Shown here: in pieces, positions 50,973 to 60,676 of the stretch
Position numbering within the stretch: the first letter of the stretch is position 1
Layout of the letters: the number at the start of each line of letters is the position of its first letter
Virus record (IMG/VR): IMGVR_UViG_3300042566_001512
Location: 1-64,000 of that record
Reading direction: 5' to 3' (one strand)
DNA from: a virus
DNA: 64,000 nucleotides
Made by a program: the position numbers and the translations under genes
Notes under the pieces: model-generated
Seen by the model: only the letters and a program-made list of their open reading frames with translations
Databases searched by the model: none
What the model was told of the DNA's origin: nothing

Positions 50973-53900
50973 TTAAAGTCCGTGTTTAATAAACTCTATT
51001 GTAATGTCCTCTTCTACCGTTAAACTGTTGTCAGGAAGAGCAGCAAGTCTCTTTCTTATGCTGCATCTATTTGAGTTATCGAGAACGGTGAATGTGGTAT
51101 GTGTATTGAGTCCGCCGAGGCCATAAACTTCAGCAGCAATAACGTCGTTTCCGTAAGCGGCAAGTAAACTGCTTTCCATGTTAGATACTGATACAGTTTT
51201 ACCCTGTAGACTAGAATCTATAGTTTTTGTTGTTATTTCTCTTAACGCGGATAACAGTGCACTATCGTTGTAGACGTTAGGAGAAACGAGTAATTTTACA
51301 ATGAAAGATTGACTGGCGGATATGGTCGTAACTTCGTTACTATCAGTCAACACATCTATGTCTCCGGCCGTCACCTTCGGATAAAAGTATATCTCTGTTT
51401 TGTCCAGAAGTCTTTCATTGAATGAAGGTATGTCTTCTGTAATCCACTTATTTAGAGTTTTTGCTATTATGGCTCTGTAATTGGTGGTCGAGTTAAAATC
51501 CTCAGGTATGGCAAAATAGTAAGGTGCTTCGACAGTCAAAATGTCTATCAGTCTAAGCAGGTCCCTTTCGTAACCTGGCACTATGGACGGGTTACCGTCT
51601 TCGTCGTATATAACTTCGCCTTTTCTATGTTCGTATACCGGGTCACCGTTTGTATCCAGTATAGGGTCGCCTCGTTTGTGAAGAATATTGTAAACTAAAT
51701 TTCCTTGATCGTCCACCGTAAACGCGGCACCTGTTAACGGGTCCACTTCATAGACGTCTGCTTTGTAATAAGCCGGAATATCGGTTAGGTACACTTGATA
51801 AGGGGCGGCGTTTATGTTGCTTCTAGATAGAGACCATAATCCCTTTAGTCTATAGCCGAACGTTACATTCAATCTCTCGTTGGATATTGCGTATGCACTC
51901 TCAGGTAGGCCAAAGGTTTTTATCTCGTCGTCTAGAGGTGAATAAGTCCAAGTATTTGAAACTTGCGCAGTGGTGCAAAAGTAAATATCGCAATCTAGAT
52001 TTAAAGATCCTTTAATGTCTACTGCTGATTCCGATCCACTGGTATTAGTAAACACCATTTTATCATCAAGATCGATATCGTAGTTTGTATTCAGTTCAAA
52101 AGAGTATAGTCTTTCGTTTGAACTGGTTTTTCCTTTTAGGCTTCCTATCAAATAAACTTTTTGAGTTTGGTTATGAGGCTTGAAAGCCAATCTAACGTGC
52201 ACATTTGAATCATCCAGATTCTTAAAATCGTCTGAAGATTTTGTCACTATGTCTACAACGTACCCGGATTCGTTTTTAGATATGCTGTAGCTGGAGTCTA
52301 TTGATACCTGATAACCCGCAGAGGCGTTTTCCGAAACGAAACTTTTATTGTTTATAAATGGATTATCTATAAAGTAAGCCCTGGCTTCAAACGTTGAAAG
52401 GGTGGCGTCTAACACGTAAGTAAAAGGACTGTAATAGTAATTACCAGCAGTTACGTCTAAGCTTTTTTGCAACACCGGTAAGCTATTTAACGAATTAAAT
52501 TCTATTTCGGTTAATGGCCTAGTAATACCTTCTTTGTTCTGGTAAAGAGTTTTAGAAGTGAGAGTTACCCGCTTTCCATTGTCTCGAGCCCCATATATGT
52601 TGTCTGCCTCTTTTAGTGTCATCTGAACCCTGGACACCGTAGACGCAGCCGCAGTAAGTATGGTCTCATCGGTAGGCTTTGGTAGGGCTCTAGTGGCTAG
52701 ATATATTCGGTTAGTTATTGTGTCTACGTTCTTTGTGATTTCATAGCCTTCCTGTAAAAGCTCGTCTTCTAGTTGAACGTTTGTTATTGGTACATTAAGG
52801 GACCCTATGGTGTTTCTTATTACTTTATTTTTTAATTCAATAAAGCTGGCAGCAGAAGACCCGCCATTGACGTCGGTAGTAGAATATATTACCATTGACC
52901 TAAAGTTAGATATAGCCGTGCTATATATGTCGTCGTCGTTCTCATCCAGATTTATCCAATCCGCTTTAAAATCTTCTGCTTTATAGGTGCCTAATGAAGT
53001 GGTTAGGGAGCCTTTGGTTTGGTAGACGTCCATCCTGAGTTTACCTGTAATTTTACCAGTGGTGGTGTATACACTAGGTATAGTTACCTGAACAGTATTC
53101 TCCAAAACTTTAACTACCGCAGTCACGGTAAACGGATCATATACCTGCGACGTGTGTACTACTTTTATTTCAGTGTATGTGTTGTCGTTATTTTGAACAA
53201 AGCAACGAAGATGATAAAAAGAGTCGGTTAGTGGAATTTCTGTTGTAAGTCCAGACACCGCACTAACGTCGTTAGTTCTTTGCTCAACAAAGAACTGATC
53301 TACTTCTAACTCTATTTGAATGTAGGAAGCGCCGTCTGAGCTTCTAAGCTCTAAAACCTCTATTGTGTTAGTTGTTAGAGTTTTTAATGGAGATACTTTA
53401 TCGACAACGTAAGACGCCTGAAGACCTCCGTGTGCAGGTTGCCTAATATCAACAGGGTACTGTAGACTAAACGGAATATCTGAAGCGTAAAATACAGTGT
53501 TTCTAGGTATTCTAATTTTTTTGATGCCGGTACTTGAATCCAGAATCATTCTGCTCAAAAGCTCAGTTTTGTTCAGCAGTAGTTTAAAAGTAGCCTTGCT
53601 AGGAGTTGCGTGCTGGCCGATGTGGTCTTTATCGCTCATGTGCAAATAGAGATCGTCCATTGTTACGGCTGCCGCACTATAGAGCCTTCTAGTGGTGGCT
53701 TCGTTTTGAATCATGAAAGCAGCTGTATTTACTGCAGTAGCTTCCATGCAGTAAACGAAAGGATTTGTAGCATCTACTATATCGATGTTGCCGTCGTAAA
53801 TGTTTCTTAGTACGTCCAAACCCACTCGCTGTATAGCAGGCGGGTTAAACTTATACGTTTCCAGTTTATCTAAGTAGTCTGTTATTTTAACGTCTGCCAT
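50973..53900 (-). CDS. Baseplate wedge protein, T4 gp6/J-like (975 aa)
   Basis: The N-terminal 110 residues (with TAVNTAAFMIQNEATTRRLYSAAAVTMDD and DHIGQHATPSKATFKL) match the form of baseplate J/gp6-type proteins, which build the wedge ring around the hub. A long strand-rich middle has Ig-like spacing (YTEIKVVHTSQVYDPFTVTA and similar) and the end carries another folded domain with Asp/Glu-rich loops. It is the second gene of a two-gene minus unit with 53928-54992. Size and composition agree with large phiKZ-type baseplate proteins; exact paralogue unknown. Confidence 0.7.
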   Translation of the reverse strand: MADVKITDYLDKLETYKFNPPAIQRVGLDVLRNIYDGNIDIVDATNPFVYCMEATAVNTAAFMIQNEATTRRLYSAAAVTMDDLYLHMSDKDHIGQHATPSKATFKLLLNKTELLSRMILDSSTGIKKIRIPRNTVFYASDIPFSLQYPVDIRQPAHGGLQASYVVDKVSPLKTLTTNTIEVLELRSSDGASYIQIELEVDQFFVEQRTNDVSAVSGLTTEIPLTDSFYHLRCFVQNNDNTYTEIKVVHTSQVYDPFTVTAVVKVLENTVQVTIPSVYTTTGKITGKLRMDVYQTKGSLTTSLGTYKAEDFKADWINLDENDDDIYSTAISNFRSMVIYSTTDVNGGSSAASFIELKNKVIRNTIGSLNVPITNVQLEDELLQEGYEITKNVDTITNRIYLATRALPKPTDETILTAAASTVSRVQMTLKEADNIYGARDNGKRVTLTSKTLYQNKEGITRPLTEIEFNSLNSLPVLQKSLDVTAGNYYYSPFTYVLDATLSTFEARAYFIDNPFINNKSFVSENASAGYQVSIDSSYSISKNESGYVVDIVTKSSDDFKNLDDSNVHVRLAFKPHNQTQKVYLIGSLKGKTSSNERLYSFELNTNYDIDLDDKMVFTNTSGSESAVDIKGSLNLDCDIYFCTTAQVSNTWTYSPLDDEIKTFGLPESAYAISNERLNVTFGYRLKGLWSLSRSNINAAPYQVYLTDIPAYYKADVYEVDPLTGAAFTVDDQGNLVYNILHKRGDPILDTNGDPVYEHRKGEVIYDEDGNPSIVPGYERDLLRLIDILTVEAPYYFAIPEDFNSTTNYRAIIAKTLNKWITEDIPSFNERLLDKTEIYFYPKVTAGDIDVLTDSNEVTTISASQSFIVKLLVSPNVYNDSALLSALREITTKTIDSSLQGKTVSVSNMESSLLAAYGNDVIAAEVYGLGGLNTHTTFTVLDNSNRCSIRKRLAALPDNSLTVEEDITIEFIKHGL

Positions 53901-53927
53901 GATTTTTTAAATTTCTCTATTGTTCGG

Positions 53928-54992
53928 TTACGGTTGTGCGGTAGCCTGAGCAAGGGCCGCTGCGTGTCTATTGTAAGCTAGTTTTACTCTATTGTAATCG
54001 CCAATTGGTACATACCACTGAAGTTCTTTTGTATTTGGATCTATCCTAGGATACCCCAAATTGTTAAAGAATTGAAGCTCACTAATATGTACTTTAGCCA
54101 TTTCTTTGTTCTTTGACATGTCCGGGCTTCTCATTTGAGGGTTAAATATTCCCACCACTTTATTAAAGTCGTGTACAACTATTTCATCCATGTACCTCGC
54201 GCCCAATGACTTAAATTGTATAGTTATTTCTTTATTAGCCATGTTAAGTGGCGCGTCTGTTTCAAAGTTAAAAGAATTTCCTATAGGCACATTAATAGGA
54301 AAAGACGCTCCGGTGCAAGCGATCTTTTGTACGTACTGCTTAGTGTGATCTAGGACTAGTCTATAAATCCTAGTATTGTAGTCTATTTCATTTTGAACCA
54401 GAAAATCCGGGTAGGGCAATAATTTACCCTCAAAAACCGCCGCTTGATAAAACTGCCAAATAAGCATCAGTAACATAATAGGGTCCCCTGGCATGCTTCT
54501 GAACGTCGCGGAGATATCGTATGTCGTGTAGTTCTTAAACACGCCATCCGTTTGAGCATACACTTCTCTGTATGCGCCAGGCTGACTAGTATATGTATCA
54601 AGTAATACGTCTTGCCAGCCAGTGCAGGAGATACAGTGGTTTGTCAGTAAAGACATAAAAGCATTTTTGTTGTCCACGAAAGGAGATACTAGTGCCTGAT
54701 CGCTTGCGCCCAATCTAGGATCTAGATACATGCGAATTATCCTCTGAATACTGGCATCTTGTTTCGTCAACAACGGGCCGAGAAACCTTTCCGCCCTGAT
54801 GTTTTCCGTAGACAAATTCAGTTGAGGTCTAGTAAAAAACACTAAGCCATAATTGTCTTTGTTATATGGAATGGGGGTGGGGGTTTGTCTGTGATTTATG
54901 CCGTAAAAAACAGACCCCATTGCGTTGTCCAAACCACCTATCGGACCGTTGCGCAATACGTCCTCTACAGTTGTGTTTATTCTTTGAGCCAT
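53928..54992 (-). CDS. Virion structural protein, probable baseplate/tail, 354 aa
   Basis: ATG 54992 (MAQRINTTVEDVLRNG) with GAAGG upstream is preferred over 55007. Contains VFFTRPQLNLSTENIRAERF and MPGDPIMLLMLIWQFYQAAVFEG; strand- and aromatic-rich like phage tube-tip or wedge proteins. It is co-transcribed with the gp6-like gene. The divergent neighbour starts 22 bases away from its frame start. Confidence 0.65.
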   Translation of the reverse strand: MAQRINTTVEDVLRNGPIGGLDNAMGSVFYGINHRQTPTPIPYNKDNYGLVFFTRPQLNLSTENIRAERFLGPLLTKQDASIQRIIRMYLDPRLGASDQALVSPFVDNKNAFMSLLTNHCISCTGWQDVLLDTYTSQPGAYREVYAQTDGVFKNYTTYDISATFRSMPGDPIMLLMLIWQFYQAAVFEGKLLPYPDFLVQNEIDYNTRIYRLVLDHTKQYVQKIACTGASFPINVPIGNSFNFETDAPLNMANKEITIQFKSLGARYMDEIVVHDFNKVVGIFNPQMRSPDMSKNKEMAKVHISELQFFNNLGYPRIDPNTKELQWYVPIGDYNRVKLAYNRHAAALAQATAQP

Positions 54993-55029
54993 ACTGCCTT
55001 CTTTCAATCTTTTATAAGGAAAATTAAAA

Positions 55030-56127
55030 ATGGTTTCAACTTCAGTTCAAGTCGCGCATGCCGTAAAGGATACGGTCAGCGCAATCGCTCAGTTTAAGTC
55101 CATTGTGGATGGGTTGAGTTCCGAGAATTCTTTGGTGGGCGCCACCTCGATTGCTCGGGTTGAGCCTCTGTGCATAGTCGATTCCGACGTGGTGAACCTA
55201 GAGTACCTTCCAGACACTCTAAACGTTCTTCAAAACATTTTCTCTGGCTACTATTTACAAGCACTACAACTGATGACCAATTTGGGTTCGGTTAGCGTGT
55301 CAAAGACGCTTGGTAGACTAAACCCGGGCCGTAGTGGCGGGTTTGAGTCATACGGTAATTACGTGGCACCTAACCTTGGCATGGAGTCTTACAAGTACAA
55401 ACTCCCTAGCTACGTAGGGATGGAGAGCGGCGATAAAGACGGATCGAAATCTGGGCAATTCAACGAATTGAGCAAAAGCGTCTACGGTGAGTCTAGCTTG
55501 GTTACAGGTAAAATGTACAACGTAACCATTAAAGACGGTAACAACGAAGCCACCGTTCCCGTCGGAATTAAACTTCTAGTAAATACGATACCCACCAGTG
55601 TGATGGTCAGCCTTATGGGGCTTCAAAGCCGTCTAGATTATGACTTCGTTGAAAGATTTCATTCCTGGAGATCTGGCCGTATTCAGTTCGTAAGAGATCT
55701 GATCCTTTGTAAGGATCTAATAGACAAGCACCGTAATACGCTAATAAAGGACCCAACTGGTGTATATTCCGAAATAATAAATCGTCAGAATAAGAATATT
55801 AAGTCAGGCCTGTTAAACAACACTCCTTCTTTAGCAACTTCGTCTAATCTTGCCATAATCTCCAGTGAGACGGCAGAACTGATTGAGCAAAAGCTTGACG
55901 GTAGTCTAGACAATTTCAAAACTAGACATCCTATTTTTCAGACTACTAACCTGATGATACTGGTGGTCATAGATAAAAGCTGGGAGCAGATCACATTTTA
56001 TCACCGAGGAATTAACGCGTTTAGCAAAGTGTCCGTTAAGGACCTAAAGGCTTCTAGTAAGAAAGACGGCGGAGACGTGAATGCCATTCTAAAGGCATTC
56101 ATCGAAGGAAAAGCCCCTACCATTTAA
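55030..56127 (+). CDS. Probable cleaved virion protein, 365 aa
   Basis: Three closely spaced G-x-E/S sequences (GFES 104-107, GMES 117-120, GMES 130-133) fit the S/A/G-x-E cleavage rule reported for phiKZ prohead protease gp175. That would split off an N-terminal ~105-130 residue propeptide and leave a C-terminal domain with a strand-rich core (NVTIKDGNNEATVPVGIKLL). RBS AAGGAAAATTAAA. Position just before inner-head genes supports a head-internal location. Confidence 0.6.
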   Translation: MVSTSVQVAHAVKDTVSAIAQFKSIVDGLSSENSLVGATSIARVEPLCIVDSDVVNLEYLPDTLNVLQNIFSGYYLQALQLMTNLGSVSVSKTLGRLNPGRSGGFESYGNYVAPNLGMESYKYKLPSYVGMESGDKDGSKSGQFNELSKSVYGESSLVTGKMYNVTIKDGNNEATVPVGIKLLVNTIPTSVMVSLMGLQSRLDYDFVERFHSWRSGRIQFVRDLILCKDLIDKHRNTLIKDPTGVYSEIINRQNKNIKSGLLNNTPSLATSSNLAIISSETAELIEQKLDGSLDNFKTRHPIFQTTNLMILVVIDKSWEQITFYHRGINAFSKVSVKDLKASSKKDGGDVNAILKAFIEGKAPTI

Positions 56128-56152
56128 TAACAAAACAGAAAGAGGCGTTATC

Positions 56153-57052
56153 GTGAATCTTTACAATTTTGTAAAATCTTTATTTCCAACTTTTAAGCGA
56201 GACGAGCTGTTGGACGGAGTAGTTGCCATAAGAAAAAGCATTATGGAGCACTCTGTACAGGCTTACAGAAGCGCAGACCAAGTCTGGGGTAGCACTGAGC
56301 TTATAAGTAAGCAAGCAAAGGCAATGGAGAAGACTTACAAACTGGAAGTCGGTCTTCCTGGTCGTCAAAGTATGATCTCCAGTATTTACGCAGCAATGAG
56401 TAATGCTTTAAATGTACTGGACATGGTGGTTGAAAAAGGAAAAGTGGTATACGGAAACAACGAGGCCAGCATGGGCCTCACTTTCCAAAAAGCAACTATA
56501 CTTCGCCTGGTGACCGTTGCCGAGTTTGCTAACAAATATAGTTTAGATCTGTTAAACTACATATACGTGGTCGAAGCTCAAGCCACCAAGGGTGGCGAGG
56601 GTATCGACATGGTGTCCAAGGCGGAAGAGGACATTTTAGTTAGCCAGTTTCAAGACTTCTGTACCGCTATAAACGTTTTAAAGGTAAACGTAGATTCCTT
56701 GGAAAAGGCACTAAACGATCTTCCCGATGCGGTAGTTAGCGAACTTACAGAAAACACTTTTGTTGCTACTATAGGTTCTAAGAAAATAGATCCGCTAAAC
56801 ATCAGAAATTTTAGCGTTAAACAAAACCCATTCTACGTACTTGGCATGATGATTGCCGAGAAACAAGAAAAAAAATATAAAGCGAAAAAGGAAACAGTGG
56901 AGCTATTGCAGCTTCGACTGATGCACCTTAGAAAACTTCGTGACAAAACACAGGACGCCTCTCTTGACAAAGAGATAAACTATTACCAGGACCGCGTAAC
57001 CAGTTTAAACCACGAACTTGAAAAGCTCAACAAAGACTATGGACTCCAGTAA
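56153..57052 (+). CDS. Helical virion protein, 299 aa
   Basis: GTG start with AGAAAGAGGCGTTATC upstream. Long helices, an aromatic N-terminus (NLYNFVKSLFPTFKRDELL) and a coiled-coil-like, strongly charged C-terminus (about residues 230-299: EKQEKKYKAKKETVELLQLR). Overlaps the next gene by 14 bases. Virion role inferred from its neighbours. Confidence 0.6.
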   Translation: MNLYNFVKSLFPTFKRDELLDGVVAIRKSIMEHSVQAYRSADQVWGSTELISKQAKAMEKTYKLEVGLPGRQSMISSIYAAMSNALNVLDMVVEKGKVVYGNNEASMGLTFQKATILRLVTVAEFANKYSLDLLNYIYVVEAQATKGGEGIDMVSKAEEDILVSQFQDFCTAINVLKVNVDSLEKALNDLPDAVVSELTENTFVATIGSKKIDPLNIRNFSVKQNPFYVLGMMIAEKQEKKYKAKKETVELLQLRLMHLRKLRDKTQDASLDKEINYYQDRVTSLNHELEKLNKDYGLQ

Positions 57053-57650
57053 CACACTCTTGAAAATCTATCCCAGTGGTTTTCTGGGCTCGGCCAGTTT
57101 GATTCAAACAGAACCAATTGACATGATTGTCAATGTTAAGAATCTGCTAAATCTGAACAGAGTAAATAAAGCCACCCCTTACACGGCGAGTCAAGAAATT
57201 GTACTAATGTGGGAAGAGGCCCTTGTTAACAATAAAGACTTTAAGAGCTTTGAATACAAGGAAAAAATACTTGTAATTGCGATGAAGGCCTTCGGTACCA
57301 GGGTATTTAAGCACTGGGTAGACGCTCAGGTGGACAATCCTTTATCCGGCGACACGCACTATAGATGGATAGACGAGACCTTAAATTACGTAATAGAAGG
57401 AACTCCTCGTTCTTTTCAATATAACACATGGTTAACTGTCCTAAGTGCAGCTAGGCCGGACACGGAAGCTAAGGGATATAGTAAAGTAATGCATAATTAC
57501 TTTGGTGCGGGTCGTCCTTCTATATTGATGAGCACCGATAAAAACCCCAGGATAATGTCTACCGTCGATTTCATTAGAGCCTGGGTCTCCAGAGAAAATG
57601 GAATAGAGGACTTGACTGCGTCACTTAACGTTTTGTTTGGTAAAAGGTAA
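57039..57650 (+). CDS. Hypothetical structural protein, 203 aa
   Basis: ATG 57039 (MDSSNTLLKIYPSG) is preferred; the frame extends to 57018. Mixed fold with IVLMWEEALVNNKDFKSFEYK and FGAGRPSILMSTDKN segments. Overlaps the previous gene and ends six bases before the next ATG, so all three are coupled. No family recognised. Confidence 0.6.
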   Translation: MDSSNTLLKIYPSGFLGSASLIQTEPIDMIVNVKNLLNLNRVNKATPYTASQEIVLMWEEALVNNKDFKSFEYKEKILVIAMKAFGTRVFKHWVDAQVDNPLSGDTHYRWIDETLNYVIEGTPRSFQYNTWLTVLSAARPDTEAKGYSKVMHNYFGAGRPSILMSTDKNPRIMSTVDFIRAWVSRENGIEDLTASLNVLFGKR

Positions 57651-57656
57651 TTGGAC

Positions 57657-59108
57657 ATGACTCAAGACGATGCTTTTATTAATCCAGAATTAGAGTTGCA
57701 AATACACCAGTCTAACATCGCGGCAGGCGCTAGCTACGACGCGGTGCAGCTGCAGCAGAGCATCGACCGCACCGACGGCTTGCTTGAGTGTATTAAAACA
57801 GATACTGAGGCGGCCGCATCACTGGAGGCCATGGGTAAATTCATAAAGGACAAGAAAGTGGATAAAACATCTGCTATTTTGTTCAACATTGCAAGTGAGA
57901 GTTACGGTAATCTTCATACCCTAAACTCCCCAAAAATAACTTTTGCTCTTGAAGATTTTAAAATCGAAGATCATCTATCACAGAGGCAAGTCGATGCCGC
58001 GATTGAGAACTTAAAAATAAACTCACAAGAAATTATTGCCAGAATAAACTCGCGCATAAACGAAACAATGGTATCTTTAGGTGACATTGTTCATGGTTTT
58101 GATAAAAACCTACTAAACGTAAAGAAAAGGGTTTCTTTTTTAGAAAATCTTTTAGAGGAAATAAAAAATAAAGAGGACCTGGCTTATAATTACGTAAAAC
58201 CTGAAAACGAGTACACTTACCTAATGTATACGCAGGAAGGCTTTGCCAATGGAATGGGTCCTGTGATTGATGACATAGATTGGCTTTTGTCCGAGCACGC
58301 GGATATGGTTGGAGATTCCATCGGTATATACAAGCAATGGTTTAATGATCATAAAAAAGATATGACCAACCCTGCGGTCATCAATGGCCTGGAGTTTGAT
58401 AAAAAATATTTCATTATTTCGGGATCCACTGTATTTAACAAAAGTGTAGGGGATAGACTGCCATCTAAAGGAAATTCTTTTTATAGAACTAAAGAAATCC
58501 CCGGCGGCAAATGCTTATATTGCGAGGTCAGAACCGAGAATCAGCACGGCACCCAGGCAATCGACGCTTTGTTAGATGTTAAATATTTTATGGACTATTT
58601 CCAGCCCGACTCTTTCAATATTACAAAAAAACGTCTGTATGGGGCTGCAGCCCTAGGTACTTTAGCGTGGGCGTCTTTAATGGTGGCGAGCCCCCTACCT
58701 ATTGCACTGTATGGCCTAGCCGCAATGAAAATATCAGACAGTACCAAAACTGTAGATATTAAAAAGGTAAGAATAACGCCAGATACGGTCTTCCCTGTTC
58801 TCGATAAGGATCAGCTACAGGGACTTGTATTGGATCTAAAGAAAATCATAATTACCCTAGAGAAATGGAACAAAGCCGTCTACCTTAACGTTTGGAAAGA
58901 CAGGTCCATTCAAGAAGCTCTAAGGGAGCTATCGAACATCAAGAAAGAAGATAATCAAGATCTTAATGGTCTTGATAACATCAGACATCTTGCCATAGCC
59001 ATAATCTCCCTAATGGGTAAATCGTATACAAAAGTACACTCACACTCTTTCCACGTAATAAACGCGGCTCTAAGTTACGCAGAAAAGTCAGCAAGGCAGT
59101 ACAAATAA
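57657..59108 (+). CDS. Virion inner-head/structural protein, 483 aa
   Basis: ATG 57657 (MTQDDAFINPELELQ). N-terminal part has S-L-E/A and A-L-E sequences (AAASLEAMG, FALEDF) like prohead-protease sites in the adjacent family. A hydrophobic stretch LYGAAALGTLAWASLMVASP with PIALYGLAAM near 330-365 may be a membrane-spanning or buried hairpin. It is the last gene before a terminator and the inner-body paralogues. Confidence 0.6.
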   Translation: MTQDDAFINPELELQIHQSNIAAGASYDAVQLQQSIDRTDGLLECIKTDTEAAASLEAMGKFIKDKKVDKTSAILFNIASESYGNLHTLNSPKITFALEDFKIEDHLSQRQVDAAIENLKINSQEIIARINSRINETMVSLGDIVHGFDKNLLNVKKRVSFLENLLEEIKNKEDLAYNYVKPENEYTYLMYTQEGFANGMGPVIDDIDWLLSEHADMVGDSIGIYKQWFNDHKKDMTNPAVINGLEFDKKYFIISGSTVFNKSVGDRLPSKGNSFYRTKEIPGGKCLYCEVRTENQHGTQAIDALLDVKYFMDYFQPDSFNITKKRLYGAAALGTLAWASLMVASPLPIALYGLAAMKISDSTKTVDIKKVRITPDTVFPVLDKDQLQGLVLDLKKIIITLEKWNKAVYLNVWKDRSIQEALRELSNIKKEDNQDLNGLDNIRHLAIAIISLMGKSYTKVHSHSFHVINAALSYAEKSARQYK

Positions 59109-59113
59109 TAAAA

Positions 59114-59153
59114 AATACTTTAGTGCGTTGACTATGTCGCGCACTAAAGTATT
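59114..59153 (+). terminator. Terminator
   Basis: AATACTTTAGTGCG / CGCACTAAAGTATT around a twelve-base loop. Confidence 0.75.
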
Positions 59154-59180
59154 ATGTTTAACAAAAAAGAAAGAAACTAA

Positions 59181-60476
59181 ATGAGAAAGCTAAACATTGC
59201 GATTTTATCAGAACAAGTCACGATACCCAGCAGCCCAGAGCAGGTCCACGTAACTTCGGGTTCTATCATCGACTATGACGCCGCCGATGAACTTGGCGAT
59301 TTGTCAATAGCAATGACGGACTTAAAATACATAGACGACGTGATAGGGCAGGCCGTAGACGCTGCACAGGAACTAATAGAAGAGGAGCAAGCGGTTGAAC
59401 AAGTAAGTCAGGATGGCGCCAGTCAAGCGGCGCTAGAGAGCCTACAACGAAACGTAAACTGTCTATTAAAACAGGTTGGATTCGAGCAAGGCGCCACGTT
59501 TGCTATCGGGGCTTACTCTAATAAAAAACACAACAAAATAGCACTAGAATCGGCAAAGGCGGAAATAAAAAGCTTCTTAATTCGTATATGGGAAGCCATT
59601 AAGGCTGCTATTAATAAAACAATGGAAATGGTAGATGCCATTTTCAAGAATATTTTTGACCTGTCTAGAAGAATAAAAAAATCAAGCGAAAGAGTCAAAG
59701 AAATCGCTTCTAGTAAAAAGGGCAAAGTGCATCTAAGTGAAACTAAAGTTGGATCGCATACTCTAGCAAAATACGCTAGATTTAATAATAAGCCGCTGCT
59801 GCCCGGCGACCTAGTGAACAACTTTGACACGTGGACTGCTCACAATTACAACTTTATTGAATCTCTGGCTGGAAAAGAATCCCTTCAGGAATACAAAAAA
59901 TTCATTGAAATGGCGGCTGTTCTTTTCAATAAACTCGGTGTCTCTCCAGAAGACGCACAGCCTCTAAAGAAAGAAACCGATTCCATGGGGGATCTCTTTC
60001 TAAAGCGATTAATAGATAATTTTGATTATCACAAAGAAGGCATACATACTACCAAGCCGTTTATTGGCGATGTGCATTATAAGTTCAGTGAAGTGGACTT
60101 GTCTTTTGAGATAGAAAAAGAAGACAAGTACGTCACCATTAAAAGTGAAGGTACGCATTTACCTTTCACGGCAGAGCAGGTTATTGAAATGTGCGAGAAA
60201 CTTAGTTCACACATGGACACTTATAATAGCATAAATAAACATTTTGACGGTCTAGACAAAATAAAAAATTCTATTAATAAAATCGCAAACGAAGTAATTG
60301 CCGAAAAGAACGACTCTTCTTTAGTAAACAGAAAATTAATAAGCTCCAGCGTGTCATTTGTAGTTAAGCTGTTTATAGACGCCATTCGTAAAGTGGGAGT
60401 TGGTGCAAGGGAGTACGATTTGCACATGTGCAATGCTATTCTGCAGTGGTGCGGTTTATCCATTAATTCACTTTAA
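59181..60476 (+). CDS. Inner-head (inner body) protein, paralogue 1, 431 aa
   Basis: Begins MRKLNIAIL, the diverged form of the MARLNIAML opening of the next three genes. An acidic/Gln-rich segment (about 30-85) is followed by ALESLQRNVN near 87 and IALESAKAEIKSF near 120, both A-L-E/S cleavage-type sites, then an amphipathic basic helix region (INKTMEMVDAIFKNIFDLSRRIKKSS) and a helical C-terminal domain. phiKZ gp93/95/97-type proteins form the cylindrical inner body around which DNA is packed. RBS AAAAAAGAAAGAAAC. Confidence 0.75.
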   Translation: MRKLNIAILSEQVTIPSSPEQVHVTSGSIIDYDAADELGDLSIAMTDLKYIDDVIGQAVDAAQELIEEEQAVEQVSQDGASQAALESLQRNVNCLLKQVGFEQGATFAIGAYSNKKHNKIALESAKAEIKSFLIRIWEAIKAAINKTMEMVDAIFKNIFDLSRRIKKSSERVKEIASSKKGKVHLSETKVGSHTLAKYARFNNKPLLPGDLVNNFDTWTAHNYNFIESLAGKESLQEYKKFIEMAAVLFNKLGVSPEDAQPLKKETDSMGDLFLKRLIDNFDYHKEGIHTTKPFIGDVHYKFSEVDLSFEIEKEDKYVTIKSEGTHLPFTAEQVIEMCEKLSSHMDTYNSINKHFDGLDKIKNSINKIANEVIAEKNDSSLVNRKLISSSVSFVVKLFIDAIRKVGVGAREYDLHMCNAILQWCGLSINSL

Positions 60477-60676
60477 TAATCAATGAACTTGTAGGTTTTT
60501 GTTTTGTATTCATTACAGAAACTTGTGGATTTGAGTAATTTAAAATAAGCTTTTTTCAAAAATCGTGACAACAATATTGTGTAAATATTTTTAGACACAT
60601 AAGTAACCATATATTTTTTGTTGATATCCAAATTAATCTATACTTTTATCTTTAATTTTTGCACAGGAGAATGCAC

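Noticed and set aside
60477-60676. A short gene between inner-head paralogues 1 and 2
   Set aside because: No open frame with RBS; AT-rich, promoter-like sequence only.
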